A stretch of DNA of 64,000 nucleotides from JAEUMW01 sp963734295 (GCA_963734295.1 CAVTGS010000011.1:124001-188000); one strand, 5' to 3'; shown: positions 18,683 through 27,776, counted from the stretch's first letter. A program made the numbers and translations. Notes: a model not told the origin generated them from the letters alone.

Positions 18683-19902
18683 AGCTGCCGTTCGAGCTCA
18701 TGGTCGCCCTGCGCTTCCTGCGCGAGGGGCGGATGCAGACGCTGCTCATCGTGGGCGGCGTCACGATCGGCGTGGCGGTGATCGTCTTCCTCACCGCGCT
18801 CATCACCGGCCTCCAATCTTCCATCATCGCGCGCACGCTGGGCAGCCAGGCGCATGTCGTCATCCTGCCGCCGGAAGAGATCAACGTCCCCGTCCTCGAT
18901 CGCTCCGAGCAGGCGGTCGCCGCGGCGATCCAGACACGCGCCCAGCGGCTGCGCTCGATCGATCAGTGGGAGGCGATCCTGCGCCAGGTGGAGCGTTCAC
19001 CCGGCGTGGTCGCGGCGTCGCCGATGGCCGCCGGACCTGCGTTCGCGACGCGCGGTACGGCATCGAAGTCGGTCGCGCTGCTCGGCATCGAACCGGAACG
19101 CTACGAGCAGGTGGTGAAGATCCGCGAATACATGGTCGCGGGCGACTTCCGCGTGCAAGGCACCGATGCGGTGATCGGCAGCGAGCTCGCGAAGGACCTC
19201 GGTGCGACGGTCGGCGACAAGGTTCGCCTCGCGACGGCCGAGAATCGCGACGACGTGGTCACCATCGCCGGCATCTTCGACATCGGCGTGAAGGATTTGA
19301 ACCGGCGCTGGGTCTTCATCTCGATCAAGCTCGCGCAGAACCTGCTCGACCTCGCGGGTGGCGTCTCCAACATCGACCTGCGGGTGGACCGGCTGTTCGA
19401 GGCGGAGCGTATCGCGAACCGCATGGAGGCGCAGACCGGCGTCAAGGTCGAGAGCTGGATGCAGACCAATCCGCAACTGCTCGCGGCGCTGCGCAACCAG
19501 ACCATCACCAACGGGCTCATCCGCGGCTTCGTGATCCTGATCGTCGCGCTCGGCATCGCGAGCGTGCTGGTGGTGTCGGTGGTGCAGAAGCAGCGCGAGA
19601 TCGGCATCCTGCGCGCGATGGGCACGAGCCCGCGCCGGATCATGACGATCTTCCTGCTGCAGGGAGGCATGGTCGCGCTGGCGGGCTCGCTCGCGGGCTC
19701 GCCCCTCGCTGCGCTGCTCGTGCGCCTGTTCTCGACCGTCTACCGCACGGGCGACGGCAAGCCGCTGTTCGCGCCCGAGGTCGAGCCAATGCTGTTCGTC
19801 ACGGCATGGGGCGTGGCCGCGGCGGTCGGTGTGATCGCTGCCGTCATCCCGGCGCGCCGCGCCGCACACCTCGATCCGGTGGTCGCGATCCGGTATGGCT
19901 GA
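18679..19902 (+). CDS. MacB/LolC-type ABC transporter permease
   Basis: A 407-residue four-helix ABC permease: first helix near residues 20-45 (TLLIVGGVTIGVAVIVFL), a large periplasmic MacB_PCD domain, then three helices from about residue 275 with the conserved QKQREIGILRAMGTSPRRI coupling segment. It starts at a GTG overlapping the adaptor stop; the frame is open further upstream, but the coupled GTG gives the expected N terminus. The ATPase gene starts eight bases before its stop. Unlike MacB itself, the ATPase is a separate polypeptide. Confidence 0.93.
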   Translation: MKLPFELMVALRFLREGRMQTLLIVGGVTIGVAVIVFLTALITGLQSSIIARTLGSQAHVVILPPEEINVPVLDRSEQAVAAAIQTRAQRLRSIDQWEAILRQVERSPGVVAASPMAAGPAFATRGTASKSVALLGIEPERYEQVVKIREYMVAGDFRVQGTDAVIGSELAKDLGATVGDKVRLATAENRDDVVTIAGIFDIGVKDLNRRWVFISIKLAQNLLDLAGGVSNIDLRVDRLFEAERIANRMEAQTGVKVESWMQTNPQLLAALRNQTITNGLIRGFVILIVALGIASVLVVSVVQKQREIGILRAMGTSPRRIMTIFLLQGGMVALAGSLAGSPLAALLVRLFSTVYRTGDGKPLFAPEVEPMLFVTAWGVAAAVGVIAAVIPARRAAHLDPVVAIRYG

Positions 19903-20593
19903 GCACGCCGCACCGATGCTCCGACTGGCGGGCGTGCGCAAGTCCTACAACGTCGGCACGCCGGTGGAGGCAGAGATCCTGCACGGGATCGATCTCACGC
20001 TCGAGGCCGGAGAATTCGCCGCCCTCGTCGGTCCCTCGGGCTCGGGCAAGAGCACGCTTCTCAACATCGTCGGACTGCTCGAACGCCCCAACAGCGGGCA
20101 GGTGCTGATCGCGGGACGCGACACGGGTGCGCTCGACGAAGCCGATCTCACGGAGCTGCGGGGCCGCACGCTCGGCTTCGTGTTCCAGTTCCACCATCTG
20201 CTGCCGGCCTTCACGGCGCTGGAAAACGTGATGATGCCGACCATCATCGACCGCGGCTTCGCCGACGAGCCGGGCCAGGCCCGTGCGCGGGAGCTGCTCG
20301 ACCTCGTGGGCCTCGCCGAGCACGCGCACAAGAAGCCCACCCAACTCTCCGGCGGTCAGCAGCAGCGCGTCGCGATCGCGCGCGCGCTCACGATGAATCC
20401 GCCGCTCGTGCTCGCCGACGAGCCCACCGGCAATCTCGACACGCACACCGCCGACGACATTTTCGCCCTCTTGCGCGACGTGAACCGCGAGCACGGCACC
20501 GCGTTCGTCATCGTCACCCACGACCCGCGCCTCGCGCAGCGCTGCGACCGCCAGGTCGAGCTCGTCGACGGCAGGATCCTTAAGGTGAGCTAA
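19895..20593 (+). CDS. MacB/LolD-type ABC transporter ATP-binding protein
   Basis: A 232-residue ATPase with Walker A GPSGSGKST, Q-loop in FVFQFHHLLPAFTALENV, signature LSGGQQQRVAIARAL, Walker B VLADEPTGNLD and the H-loop His in IVTHDPR. The FQFHHLLP motif is shared by the LolD/MacB family. It overlaps the permease gene by eight bases and completes a three-gene exporter operon. LolD is an alternative name, but the partner permease and HlyD/MacA-type adaptor favour an efflux or export system over lipoprotein sorting. Confidence 0.93.
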   Translation: MAEHAAPMLRLAGVRKSYNVGTPVEAEILHGIDLTLEAGEFAALVGPSGSGKSTLLNIVGLLERPNSGQVLIAGRDTGALDEADLTELRGRTLGFVFQFHHLLPAFTALENVMMPTIIDRGFADEPGQARARELLDLVGLAEHAHKKPTQLSGGQQQRVAIARALTMNPPLVLADEPTGNLDTHTADDIFALLRDVNREHGTAFVIVTHDPRLAQRCDRQVELVDGRILKVS

Positions 20594-20639
20594 CGCACAA
20601 CGGGCGCTGGGGGTCGGCACTGCGCCTTGGCCGTGGGAT

Positions 20640-20654
20640 AGCGCCGTCGGCGCT
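20640..20654. other. short hairpin between convergent genes
   Basis: AGCGCC-GTC-GGCGCT forms a perfect 6-bp stem 47 bases after the ATPase stop. It lacks a T tract. It may contribute to 3'-end formation of the exporter operon; the evidence is weak. Confidence 0.25.
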
Positions 20655-20687
20655 GACGCCATGTTGGAGGCAACGCTTAACAGCCTG

Positions 20688-21494
20688 TTAACGACGCGTA
20701 CTCTTTCGGATGGCTTCCACCGTCCGGGCGACGATGGCGTCCACGCCCAGTTGGCCGAGTTCGGCGCTCGAGCGGCGCGGGTCGCCGTAAACGCCATCGC
20801 CGCTGCCCGGCTTCAAGTTTCCATGCAGAGCATCGATCCGGACCAACCGCGGATCAATCGCGAGCATGAGGGACGTGTCCGCGAGACCCGCATGGGTGCC
20901 GATTTCCTCATCGCGATAGCCCCGCGCCTTGAGCGCCTGCGTAAAGTCGGTCTGCGTCACGCGGTAGTATTCGGAGACCGCGTGAACACGGACCCGGGTG
21001 GACACCCACTCCCGATTCAGCTGATCCGCCACCGCCTTTGCATCCGCCTGATAGCCGCCGTGATCGCCAAGGAAGACGATGTCGTGAAAGCCATGAAGCT
21101 TGAAACTCCGTGCCGCGTACTCCAGCACCTTCCGAAAGGTCTCGTCCGGAATGGTGATCGTGCCGGGAAATCGCAGATGCGCAGTCGGCGGGTTCAGGCG
21201 GCCTTCCGGAACATAGGCGATCACGGGTGCAACGAGGGCGTCCCCCAAGGCGACTGCAATCTTTTCTGCAAGCGCCTTCGCTCGAACATTGTGCTTCCCC
21301 AGAGCCATGTGCGGGCCGTTCTGCTCCGTGCCTCCGATGGGAACGATGATGGTCGTTTTTCCGGATTGGATCTGTTCCTTCAATTCAGGCGACGTCAGAT
21401 CATCGAGGAATACCGTCGAGGGGGTTTGCCCGAGCGCGCTCGTCGTCGCGAAGAAGAGGAGCAGATAGGGGAGCCAGCGCGATGCGACTGTCAC
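20688..21494 (-). CDS. creatininase-family protein, secreted
   Basis: A 268-residue protein read from a GTG at 21494 (GGATGA eight bases upstream), which places a clear signal peptide at residues 1-23 (WLPYLLLFFATTSALGQ). The frame stays open to 21632 but without a site or homologous sequence. The creatininase fold is shown by IVPIGGTEQNGPHMALGKHN, PTAHLRFPGTITI, FLGDHGGYQ and ADTSLMLAIDP. The active site differs from creatininase: the usual EQHGPH is EQNGPH (Asn59) and the LGTD aspartate is replaced in LGKHN. Creatininase-fold enzymes are zinc or manganese amidohydrolases. Substrate unknown. It converges with the exporter operon. Confidence 0.85.
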   Translation of the reverse strand: MTVASRWLPYLLLFFATTSALGQTPSTVFLDDLTSPELKEQIQSGKTTIIVPIGGTEQNGPHMALGKHNVRAKALAEKIAVALGDALVAPVIAYVPEGRLNPPTAHLRFPGTITIPDETFRKVLEYAARSFKLHGFHDIVFLGDHGGYQADAKAVADQLNREWVSTRVRVHAVSEYYRVTQTDFTQALKARGYRDEEIGTHAGLADTSLMLAIDPRLVRIDALHGNLKPGSGDGVYGDPRRSSAELGQLGVDAIVARTVEAIRKSTRR

Positions 21495-21743
21495 GATAAA
21501 GTCATCCGGGGCAATCGGCCCGTTCACGATAGATGGCAAGCAATGGCGAATGATAGCGTAAGGCACCTTGAACGGAATCCAGTCGTTGGGATCGGAACGC
21601 CTGCTTCTGGCGGGCTCGCGTTTTCGGCGCACGATAAGACCCGCGCCTCGCGCAGCGCTGCGAGCGGCAGATCGAGGTGGTGGACGGTCGGATTCGGAAC
21701 CGATCGGTCCCCAGTCGTTTTGCCTAAGCTCCGGTTTGGTTTA

Positions 21744-21762
21744 CTATCGGCCCACGCGATAG
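21744..21762. promoter_or_regulatory. inverted repeat upstream of the DUF2946-like gene
   Basis: CTATCG and CGATAG arms separated by seven bases lie 29 bases before the TTG start of the DUF2946-like gene. The position suits an operator of a dimeric regulator, but the motif matches no binding site known to me and chance is not excluded. Confidence 0.3.
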
Positions 21763-21790
21763 ACACAAGATTGATTCTCAGGGAGGCCGG

Positions 21791-22222
21791 TTGAAATTGC
21801 GTCGATCGGTGGGGCTGATCGCGATCGTGGGTGTGCTGCTGCACGCGTTCACGATCGTCCGGCATCACGCCGTCATGATGGCCGATGCGTTGCCCGCCTC
21901 GACGCAGGCAGAGGCCGCTCTCCGCGCGGCTTCCGCCTCTCCGTTCGGCAAGCTTCCGATCTGTCGCGGCAACGGCGCCAGTTCGCTCGATGACCTCGCC
22001 TCCGACGAATCCCGCGAGAACGGTCCATCCCAGCCTCGGCGCAGCACCCCCTGCCCCGTATGCTGCAGCAGCGTCGCGGCGTACGCGGTTGCCCCGAGCC
22101 TGTTCGCCTTCCTCGTTCTGCCCCATGCCGGACCGCTCGAGCCTCCGGCAACTTCTGATCGTCCCCGCGAAGTCGAACGCCGCACGCATGCGCCGGCGCG
22201 CGGACCTCCAGCCACTGCCTGA
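21791..22222 (+). CDS. DUF2946-like protein
   Basis: A 143-residue protein starting at TTG; the assignment of the start rests on the strong GGGAGG site six bases upstream. An N-terminal hydrophobic helix (LIAIVGVLLHAFTIV) is followed by RHHAVMMADAL, an ICRGNG segment and a PCPVCCSS cysteine cluster, then a second hydrophobic stretch. This pattern (helix, I-C-x-x-x-G, C-P-x-C) is that of DUF2946 proteins, often near copper or TonB-related genes. Those cysteines and the His/Met segment suggest metal contact, which is inference. The gene is followed by a Met/His-rich outer-membrane protein. Confidence 0.65.
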   Translation: MKLRRSVGLIAIVGVLLHAFTIVRHHAVMMADALPASTQAEAALRAASASPFGKLPICRGNGASSLDDLASDESRENGPSQPRRSTPCPVCCSSVAAYAVAPSLFAFLVLPHAGPLEPPATSDRPREVERRTHAPARGPPATA

Positions 22223-22422
22223 CTGAAGTCCGAAATGCGGCGGCGTGCGCGGCGCTTCTCCGCGCGCGACGGTTGGCGTTTCGGCACGTCCGCTCCTTCT
22301 CGCCCGACCCGGAGCCGTCTCGCCGACGACAGTGATCGCGTCGCGACGGCGCCAACCCGGTCGCCCGTACTCACTGCTCGGCGGCACGTCGTCGCCGCGC
22401 GCTCTGCCGAAGGAAATACGAC

Positions 22423-23493
22423 ATGTCTCGTCCCCGCACCGCGCACCGCGCACTCGCGGCCGTCGCGCTCTCTTGCGCCCTCGTCGGGAGCGTTTCCCCC
22501 ACCCTCGCCGACGGCGATCCAGCGCTGCTCAACCCGGCTTCACACGCACCTGCCGGCGTCCTCTTCGACCACATGCACAAAGCCGGTGAGTTCATGGTCG
22601 GCTACCGCTTCATGTACAGCCGCCAGGACGGGGACACGCTGCGCGGCACCAGTACCGTCAGCGACCTCGACCTCGCCGCCGCCGGCTACTCGATGAAGGC
22701 GAGCAGCATGAACATGTACATGCAGATGCTTGACATCATGTACGCGCCGACCGACTGGCTGACGCTCATGGTGATGCCGCAATACGTCAGCATGGACATG
22801 ACCATGCAACCGCTGCCGATGCTTCCCGGCATGGAAGAGCACGGGCACGGCGGTCACGGGGATGGGGGGTCGCACTCACACAGCACCGACGGCTTCGGTG
22901 ACACGCTGCTGTCGGGCCTCGTCCGTCTGTACGAGGACGGCACCAACCACGCACATATCGGCATCACGTTCAGCGCCCCCACTGGCTCGGTCACCGAGAA
23001 GGGTGCAGACGGTCGCTACACGCACTACATGATGCAGCTCGGCAGCGGGACGTGGGATTTCGTGCCGAGCCTGACCTACACCGGCCACGCCGAGCGCTGG
23101 TCCTGGGGCGCACAACTTCTGGGAGTGATCCGCATGGAGGGCGAAAATGAGTCCGGATTCCGATACGGCGACGTGTTCCAGGCTACCGGCTGGGGCAGCT
23201 ACCGCTTCCTCGACTGGCTGTCGGGGTCGCTGCGCATGCTCTACGTGAGCCAGGGCGACATCGAAGGTCACTACAACGGCCCACACAATCACAGCAGTCC
23301 GCCCGACCTGCAGGCCAACTACGGCGGCGATTTCCTCGACATCGGTTTCGGCCTCAACACCTTAGTGGAGAAAGGCCCGCTGCGCGGTAACCGCTTCAGC
23401 ATCGAGTGGCTGCAGCCCGTGTACACGGATGTAAACGGCTACCAGCTCGACCGTGTCGGCACGCTCTACGTCAACTGGAGCCTCGCCTTCTGA
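22423..23493 (+). CDS. Met/His-rich outer-membrane transporter-like protein
   Basis: A 356-residue protein with a signal peptide (about residues 1-29, ending LADGD) and a beta-rich body ending in an aromatic residue (NWSLAF), as in outer-membrane barrels of the phenol MetA-degradation/COG4313 type annotated simply as transporter. Residues 85-140 are extraordinarily rich in methionine (MKASSMNMYMQMLDIM, MDMTMQPLPMLPGM) and lead into a His-Gly stretch (HGHGGHGDGGSHSHS); both are typical of copper or other soft-metal binding loops. It follows the DUF2946-like gene after 200 bases. A role in copper handling is inferred from composition and neighbourhood only. Confidence 0.7.
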   Translation: MSRPRTAHRALAAVALSCALVGSVSPTLADGDPALLNPASHAPAGVLFDHMHKAGEFMVGYRFMYSRQDGDTLRGTSTVSDLDLAAAGYSMKASSMNMYMQMLDIMYAPTDWLTLMVMPQYVSMDMTMQPLPMLPGMEEHGHGGHGDGGSHSHSTDGFGDTLLSGLVRLYEDGTNHAHIGITFSAPTGSVTEKGADGRYTHYMMQLGSGTWDFVPSLTYTGHAERWSWGAQLLGVIRMEGENESGFRYGDVFQATGWGSYRFLDWLSGSLRMLYVSQGDIEGHYNGPHNHSSPPDLQANYGGDFLDIGFGLNTLVEKGPLRGNRFSIEWLQPVYTDVNGYQLDRVGTLYVNWSLAF

Positions 23494-23591
23494 AGTCCTT
23501 CCCCTGTCCGCCGGCGCGCATTTGACCGCTCGCTGGTCGACGGGTAGTGTGCCGCGTGCGTGATAGGGTCGAACTACCGGGATCGAATCGC

Positions 23592-24491
23592 ATGAATGGC
23601 AACATTGAAGGAGAAGGGGTGAACGCGGGCGCCTCCGCCGCCGAGATTCAGCGTCACTACGACGTGGGCAACGAGTTTTACCGCCTCTGGCTGGACGAGG
23701 GCATGAACTACTCGTGCGCCTTGTGGGAAGGAGAGCAGAAGGACGACGATCTGGAACGGGCCCAGCTGCGAAAGCTCGCGTATCACATCGAAAGCGCGAA
23801 CGCCAAAGGCAAGGGCACGGTTCTGGACATCGGCTGCGGCTGGGGTGCGCTGCTCCACGAGCTCACCCAGGTGCACGGCGTGAGGCGTGCGGTGGGTTTG
23901 ACGCTGAGCGAAGCGCAGGCACAGCGCATTCGAGAACGCGGCATGAAGGGCGTCGAAGTCCATCTGCAGGCGTGGCAAGACCACGCCCCCGCCGCACCCT
24001 ACGACGCGATCATTTCCATCGGCGCCTTCGAGCATTTCGCTCGCCCGGGGATGACGCCGGCCGAGAAGATCGAAGCCTATCGCGCCTTCTTCGAGAAGTG
24101 CGCATCGTGGCTCGTGTTTCCAGGCAGGCTGTCGCTGCAGACCATCGCGCACGGATGCGTGAACGAGAAGAAGAGAGAACAGACGTCCCAGCTATCGAAA
24201 ATCGTCTTCCCCGGTTCGGAGTTGCCCCGCCTGCAGGAGATCGTTGCTGCTGCCGAGGACGTGTTCAAGATCGAAAAGGTGGTCGATCACGCCAGGGATT
24301 ACCAGCACACCTGCAAGCTGTGGAAGAACAACCTCAAGCGCAACAGGGAGCGCGCCATCGCGCTGCACGGGGAGGACGTGTACAAGCACTACGTCGACTA
24401 CCTGCAGGGCTCGGAGTTCGGCTTTGCGCTCGAGAACCTGGCGCTCTACAGAATCGTGCTGGAGAAGCCGCGGAACGCTTTCCTGCAATGA
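23592..24491 (+). CDS. cyclopropane-fatty-acyl-phospholipid synthase-like methyltransferase
   Basis: A 299-residue SAM-dependent methyltransferase of the CFA synthase family. It shows HYDVGNEFYRLWLDEGMNYSC at residues 22-42, the SAM motif LDIGCGWGALL near 78-88, and SIGAFEHFARPG with the conserved Glu. It lacks the N-terminal domain of E. coli CFA synthase (about 380 residues) and is closer in size to mycobacterial mycolic acid cyclopropane synthases. ATG 23592 was preferred over an upstream in-frame codon at 23547. It could modify membrane lipids or a small molecule. It converges with the flavoprotein gene. Confidence 0.85.
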   Translation: MNGNIEGEGVNAGASAAEIQRHYDVGNEFYRLWLDEGMNYSCALWEGEQKDDDLERAQLRKLAYHIESANAKGKGTVLDIGCGWGALLHELTQVHGVRRAVGLTLSEAQAQRIRERGMKGVEVHLQAWQDHAPAAPYDAIISIGAFEHFARPGMTPAEKIEAYRAFFEKCASWLVFPGRLSLQTIAHGCVNEKKREQTSQLSKIVFPGSELPRLQEIVAAAEDVFKIEKVVDHARDYQHTCKLWKNNLKRNRERAIALHGEDVYKHYVDYLQGSEFGFALENLALYRIVLEKPRNAFLQ

Positions 24492-24513
24492 CCCAGGAGC
24501 GGTGCACTGCCTT

Positions 24514-26259
24514 TCAGCGCAGCGCCGTCTCGTCCTCCGCGTAAGTGATGACCGAGACCGCCCGCGTGCCTTTCGGACTGCCGCGGTGCACGGCCCGGAA
24601 GGTGAGCTCGCCGCCGCTCAGGGTCTGGGCGTCGAAGCCCTTCTGCGCGAGCAGGCGGTAGGCGAGATAGGAGCGAAACCCCGACCGGCAGTAGACGTAG
24701 ATCGGCCGGTCCTGCGGCAGCTCTGCGAGCCGCTCGCGCAGTTGCTTCAAGGGGATCAGGGTGGAGCCCGGCAGGCTCCAGTGCTCGTGCTCGGCCGGCG
24801 AGCGCACGTCGAGCACGAACGCGGTGGGTGGCAGCGCCGGCCACTCCTCCGCGTACCAGAGCTCGAGGTCGCCGCGCAGCAGGTTCGCCGCCTGGAAGCC
24901 CGCCATGTTCACCGGATCCTTCGCCGATCCATACGGCGGCGCGTACGCGAGCTCGAGCTCTTCCAGATCCTCGACCGTGAAGCCGGCACGAATGGCGACC
25001 GCGAACACGTCGATCCGCTTGTCCACACCGTCCCAGCCGGCCGCCTGCGCGCCGAGCACGCGCCCATCGGCGGGATCGAAGAGCACCTTCAGGTGCATCG
25101 GCGCCGTCCCGGGGTAGTACGTGGCGTGCCCGCTCGGATGGAGGTAGACCTTGCGATAGGCGCGCCCGATCCGCTGCAGCGCCTTTTCCGTTGCACCCGT
25201 CATGGCGACGGTCATGTCGAAGACCTTGACCACACCCGTGCCCTGCGTGGTCGTGTAGCGGGCGCTGCGCCCCGCCCCGCGCACGATGTGGTCCGCCGCG
25301 ATCCGTCCCTGCCGGTTGGCAGGCCCTGCAAGGGGTACGACCACACGTTCGCCGGTGACGGTGTCGCGGACCAGAACCGCGTCGCCGACGGCGTAGATCG
25401 CCGGGTCGGAAGTCACCTGGTGCTGGTCGACCACGATCGCGCCACGCTCCGTCACCTCGAGCCCCGCGGCGGACGCGAGCGACGATTCGGGGCGCACGCC
25501 GACCGCCATGACGACGAGATCGACCGTGACCGTCCCGGCGGTGCCGAGATCGACGACGACCGCACCCTCGGGCCCCGCGGCGAATCCTTGCGCCGTGGTG
25601 GCGAGGTGCAGCCGCACGCCCTTCGCCTCGAGGTGGTCTTCGACCTCGCGCGACATCTCGGCGTCGAGCACCCCCATCACGTGCTCCGCCGCTTCCACCA
25701 GCGTCACGTCGAGGCCCCGATAGCGGAACGCTTCGGCGACCTCCAGTCCGATGTACCCGCCGCCCACGACGACCGCGCTGCGCGCGCCGCCGTCCACCAC
25801 CGCCTTGATCGCGTCCATGTCGGGGATCGAGCGCAGCGTGAAGATCCGCGGGTGATCGATGCCCGGCAGCGGCGGCTTGAGCGGTGTCGCGCCCGTTGCC
25901 AGGACGAGCCGATCGTAGTGCTCGTGGTAGGTGCGGCCCGTCGCGCGCTCGACGACGGCGACACGCTGCGCTTCCCGCTCGATCGCGACCACTTCGTGCC
26001 CGGTGCGCACGTCGAGCGCGAGGGACTCGCACAGGCTCTGCGGTGTTTGCAGGAGCAGCGCCGCGCGCTCTTCGATCTCGCCGCCGATGTGATAAGGCAA
26101 CCCGCAGTTGGCGAACGAGACGTAGTCGTCGCGCTCCAGCACGAGGATCTCGGCGCATTCGTCGAGCCGCCGGAGCCGCGCAGCCGCGGACATCCCGCCC
26201 GCAACGCCGCCGACCACCACCACCCTGCGGGCCGAGTTCTCAATGGACTGCGATGCCAT
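24514..26259 (-). CDS. CoA-disulfide reductase/persulfide reductase with C-terminal rhodanese domain
   Basis: A 581-residue FAD/NAD(P)H oxidoreductase. FAD site VVVVGGVAGGMSAAARL (13-29), redox cysteine Cys52 in SFANCGLPYHIGG, NAD(P) site VVVGGGYIGLEVAEAF, a second FAD motif YAVGDAV, the dimerisation domain, and a rhodanese domain over about the last 100 residues with active-site Cys in YVYCRSGFRSY. This architecture is that of CoADR-rhodanese (Npsr-type) proteins, which reduce CoA disulfide or persulfides and are linked to sulfur redox balance. The ATG at 26259 has GGAGG ahead of it. Transcribed toward the methyltransferase gene. Confidence 0.92.
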   Translation of the reverse strand: MASQSIENSARRVVVVGGVAGGMSAAARLRRLDECAEILVLERDDYVSFANCGLPYHIGGEIEERAALLLQTPQSLCESLALDVRTGHEVVAIEREAQRVAVVERATGRTYHEHYDRLVLATGATPLKPPLPGIDHPRIFTLRSIPDMDAIKAVVDGGARSAVVVGGGYIGLEVAEAFRYRGLDVTLVEAAEHVMGVLDAEMSREVEDHLEAKGVRLHLATTAQGFAAGPEGAVVVDLGTAGTVTVDLVVMAVGVRPESSLASAAGLEVTERGAIVVDQHQVTSDPAIYAVGDAVLVRDTVTGERVVVPLAGPANRQGRIAADHIVRGAGRSARYTTTQGTGVVKVFDMTVAMTGATEKALQRIGRAYRKVYLHPSGHATYYPGTAPMHLKVLFDPADGRVLGAQAAGWDGVDKRIDVFAVAIRAGFTVEDLEELELAYAPPYGSAKDPVNMAGFQAANLLRGDLELWYAEEWPALPPTAFVLDVRSPAEHEHWSLPGSTLIPLKQLRERLAELPQDRPIYVYCRSGFRSYLAYRLLAQKGFDAQTLSGGELTFRAVHRGSPKGTRAVSVITYAEDETALR

Positions 26260-26412
26260 GGATGACCTCCGGAAGATGCGCGCACGCGCCAGCGCCAAAA
26301 TTGTAACAACGAAGCCGAGCTGCGGTCTTCGTGGCCGGCGGCTCGTCGGGACCGCATCCCGTGCTAACTATCACGGCCGGCGTCGCGACCACCTTGCAGG
26401 AGAACGAGATCG

Positions 26413-26892
26413 ATGCTGCGCCGTGTCCTGGCCTCCAGCCGCTACGTCGTGCTCATTGCCGTGGTCGGCACCTTCGCCGCCTCGCTCACGCTGCTCGTCT
26501 ACGAGGCGATCGTCGTGGCCGAAGCGGTGATCAGGATCATCGCCGAGGGCCGCGTGTCGGCCCCGGGCGCCAAGGTCCTCGCCGTCGGGCTGATCGAGGC
26601 GGTCGACATTTTCCTCATTGCGATCGCGGTCTACATCATCAGCCTCGGCCTCTACGCCCTTTTCATCGACGACGCCCTGCCCCTGCCGCGCTGGCTCGAA
26701 GTTCACGACCTGGAAGACCTCAAGGCCAATCTCGTAAGCATCGTCATCGCGGTGCTGGCCGTGCTCTTCCTGCGCGAGGCCGTGGCGTGGGACGGCGAGC
26801 GCGACCTGCTGCGGTTCGGCGCCGTGCTCGCACTCGTCATCGCCGCACTCACCTTCTTCCTGTTTCTGAAGAAAAGACGAAAGGCCGACTGA
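26413..26892 (+). CDS. UPF0114 family membrane protein (YqhA-like)
   Basis: A 159-residue protein with four predicted membrane helices (about residues 10-32, 58-85, 108-125 and 135-152) and the family's N-terminal SSRYVVLIAVVGTFAASLTLL and LIEAVDIFLIAIAVYIISLGLYALF. UPF0114/YqhA proteins are widespread inner-membrane proteins of uncertain role. It lies upstream of minC with 116 bases between. Confidence 0.9.
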   Translation: MLRRVLASSRYVVLIAVVGTFAASLTLLVYEAIVVAEAVIRIIAEGRVSAPGAKVLAVGLIEAVDIFLIAIAVYIISLGLYALFIDDALPLPRWLEVHDLEDLKANLVSIVIAVLAVLFLREAVAWDGERDLLRFGAVLALVIAALTFFLFLKKRRKAD

Positions 26893-27008
26893 GCTTTTGG
26901 CGGAGATGGCGGAGATACGTCCTTGATGCATCGAAGTACACGAAATCCGCTCTCGCCGACGGCGCGCTCTCGGGTACAATCGCGCGCTTTATCGCTTGCG
27001 TCACGTTC

Positions 27009-27746
27009 ATGCCCCCGAAGGAAGCCTCCGCGTTCGAATTGAAGAACGGCACCGTCGACGCATTGCACCTCGTGATCAAGACCGGCGAGTTCGATGTGCT
27101 GCGCGATGAACTGACCGCCCGATACGGCGCGATGCCCGATTTTTTCTCCGATGACGCGGTCGCCATCGACTTGCGCCGCATGCCGCCCGACGCCCAGGTA
27201 CCGCTGCCGGAGCTGGCGGCGCTGCTCCAGTCGCTGCGCCTGCGCCCGATCGGGGTCGTAGCGCTCGACTCCCAGCAGGAGTGGGTCGGCGCCAGCGGCT
27301 TGAGCGTCTTTCCGGACCGGGAACTTCGCAGACCGCCGCCCGAGGTACCGCCCCCTCTGTCGGAAGCGGAACCGGTCCTCGCCGCGCCGCCCGCGGTTCC
27401 GATCTCGGGCGCCACGACGATTCTGATCGACAAGCCGCTCCGATCCGGTCAGCGTATCTACGCCGAAGGCGATCTGATCCTCCTCGACGTGGTGAGTCAC
27501 GGCGCCGAGATCATCGCCGGGGGCAATATTCACGTCTATGCGCCGCTGCGGGGGCGGGCGCTCGCAGGGGTGAGCGGCGACCAGGACGCCCGAATTTTCT
27601 GCACCTGCCTGGAGCCGGAGTTGATCTCCATCGCCGGCATCTATCGCACGGCGGAAACCCCGCTGCCGGACAATCTGCGGGGCAAGGCGGCGCAGGTGCG
27701 CCTGGACGGCGAACGGCTGATCGTCGAGGCGCTCGAACTGCGCTGA
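27009..27746 (+). CDS. minC: septum site-determining protein MinC
   Basis: A 245-residue FtsZ-polymerisation inhibitor. The N-terminal domain (about 1-105) is followed by a Pro-rich linker and the C-terminal beta-helix domain that dimerises and binds MinD (ISGATTILIDKPLRSGQRIYAEGDLILLD, GAEIIAGGNIHVYAPLRGRALAGVSGD). The ATG at 27009 (MPPKEASAFELKNG) gives the usual N terminus, but no Shine-Dalgarno sequence is obvious and the frame is open upstream. First gene of minCDE. Confidence 0.95.
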   Translation: MPPKEASAFELKNGTVDALHLVIKTGEFDVLRDELTARYGAMPDFFSDDAVAIDLRRMPPDAQVPLPELAALLQSLRLRPIGVVALDSQQEWVGASGLSVFPDRELRRPPPEVPPPLSEAEPVLAAPPAVPISGATTILIDKPLRSGQRIYAEGDLILLDVVSHGAEIIAGGNIHVYAPLRGRALAGVSGDQDARIFCTCLEPELISIAGIYRTAETPLPDNLRGKAAQVRLDGERLIVEALELR

Positions 27747-27776
27747 CTCGATGACGCGAACTCGGAACGAATACTC

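Noticed and set aside
20677..20691. TTAACAG-C-CTGTTAA palindrome as a LexA box
   Set aside because: LexA boxes need CTGT-N8-ACAG; the half-sites here are inverted the other way and overlap the creatininase stop codon.
24244..26265. 673-codon plus-strand frame opposite the CoA-disulfide reductase gene
   Set aside because: Antisense shadow; the minus strand has all flavoprotein and rhodanese motifs.
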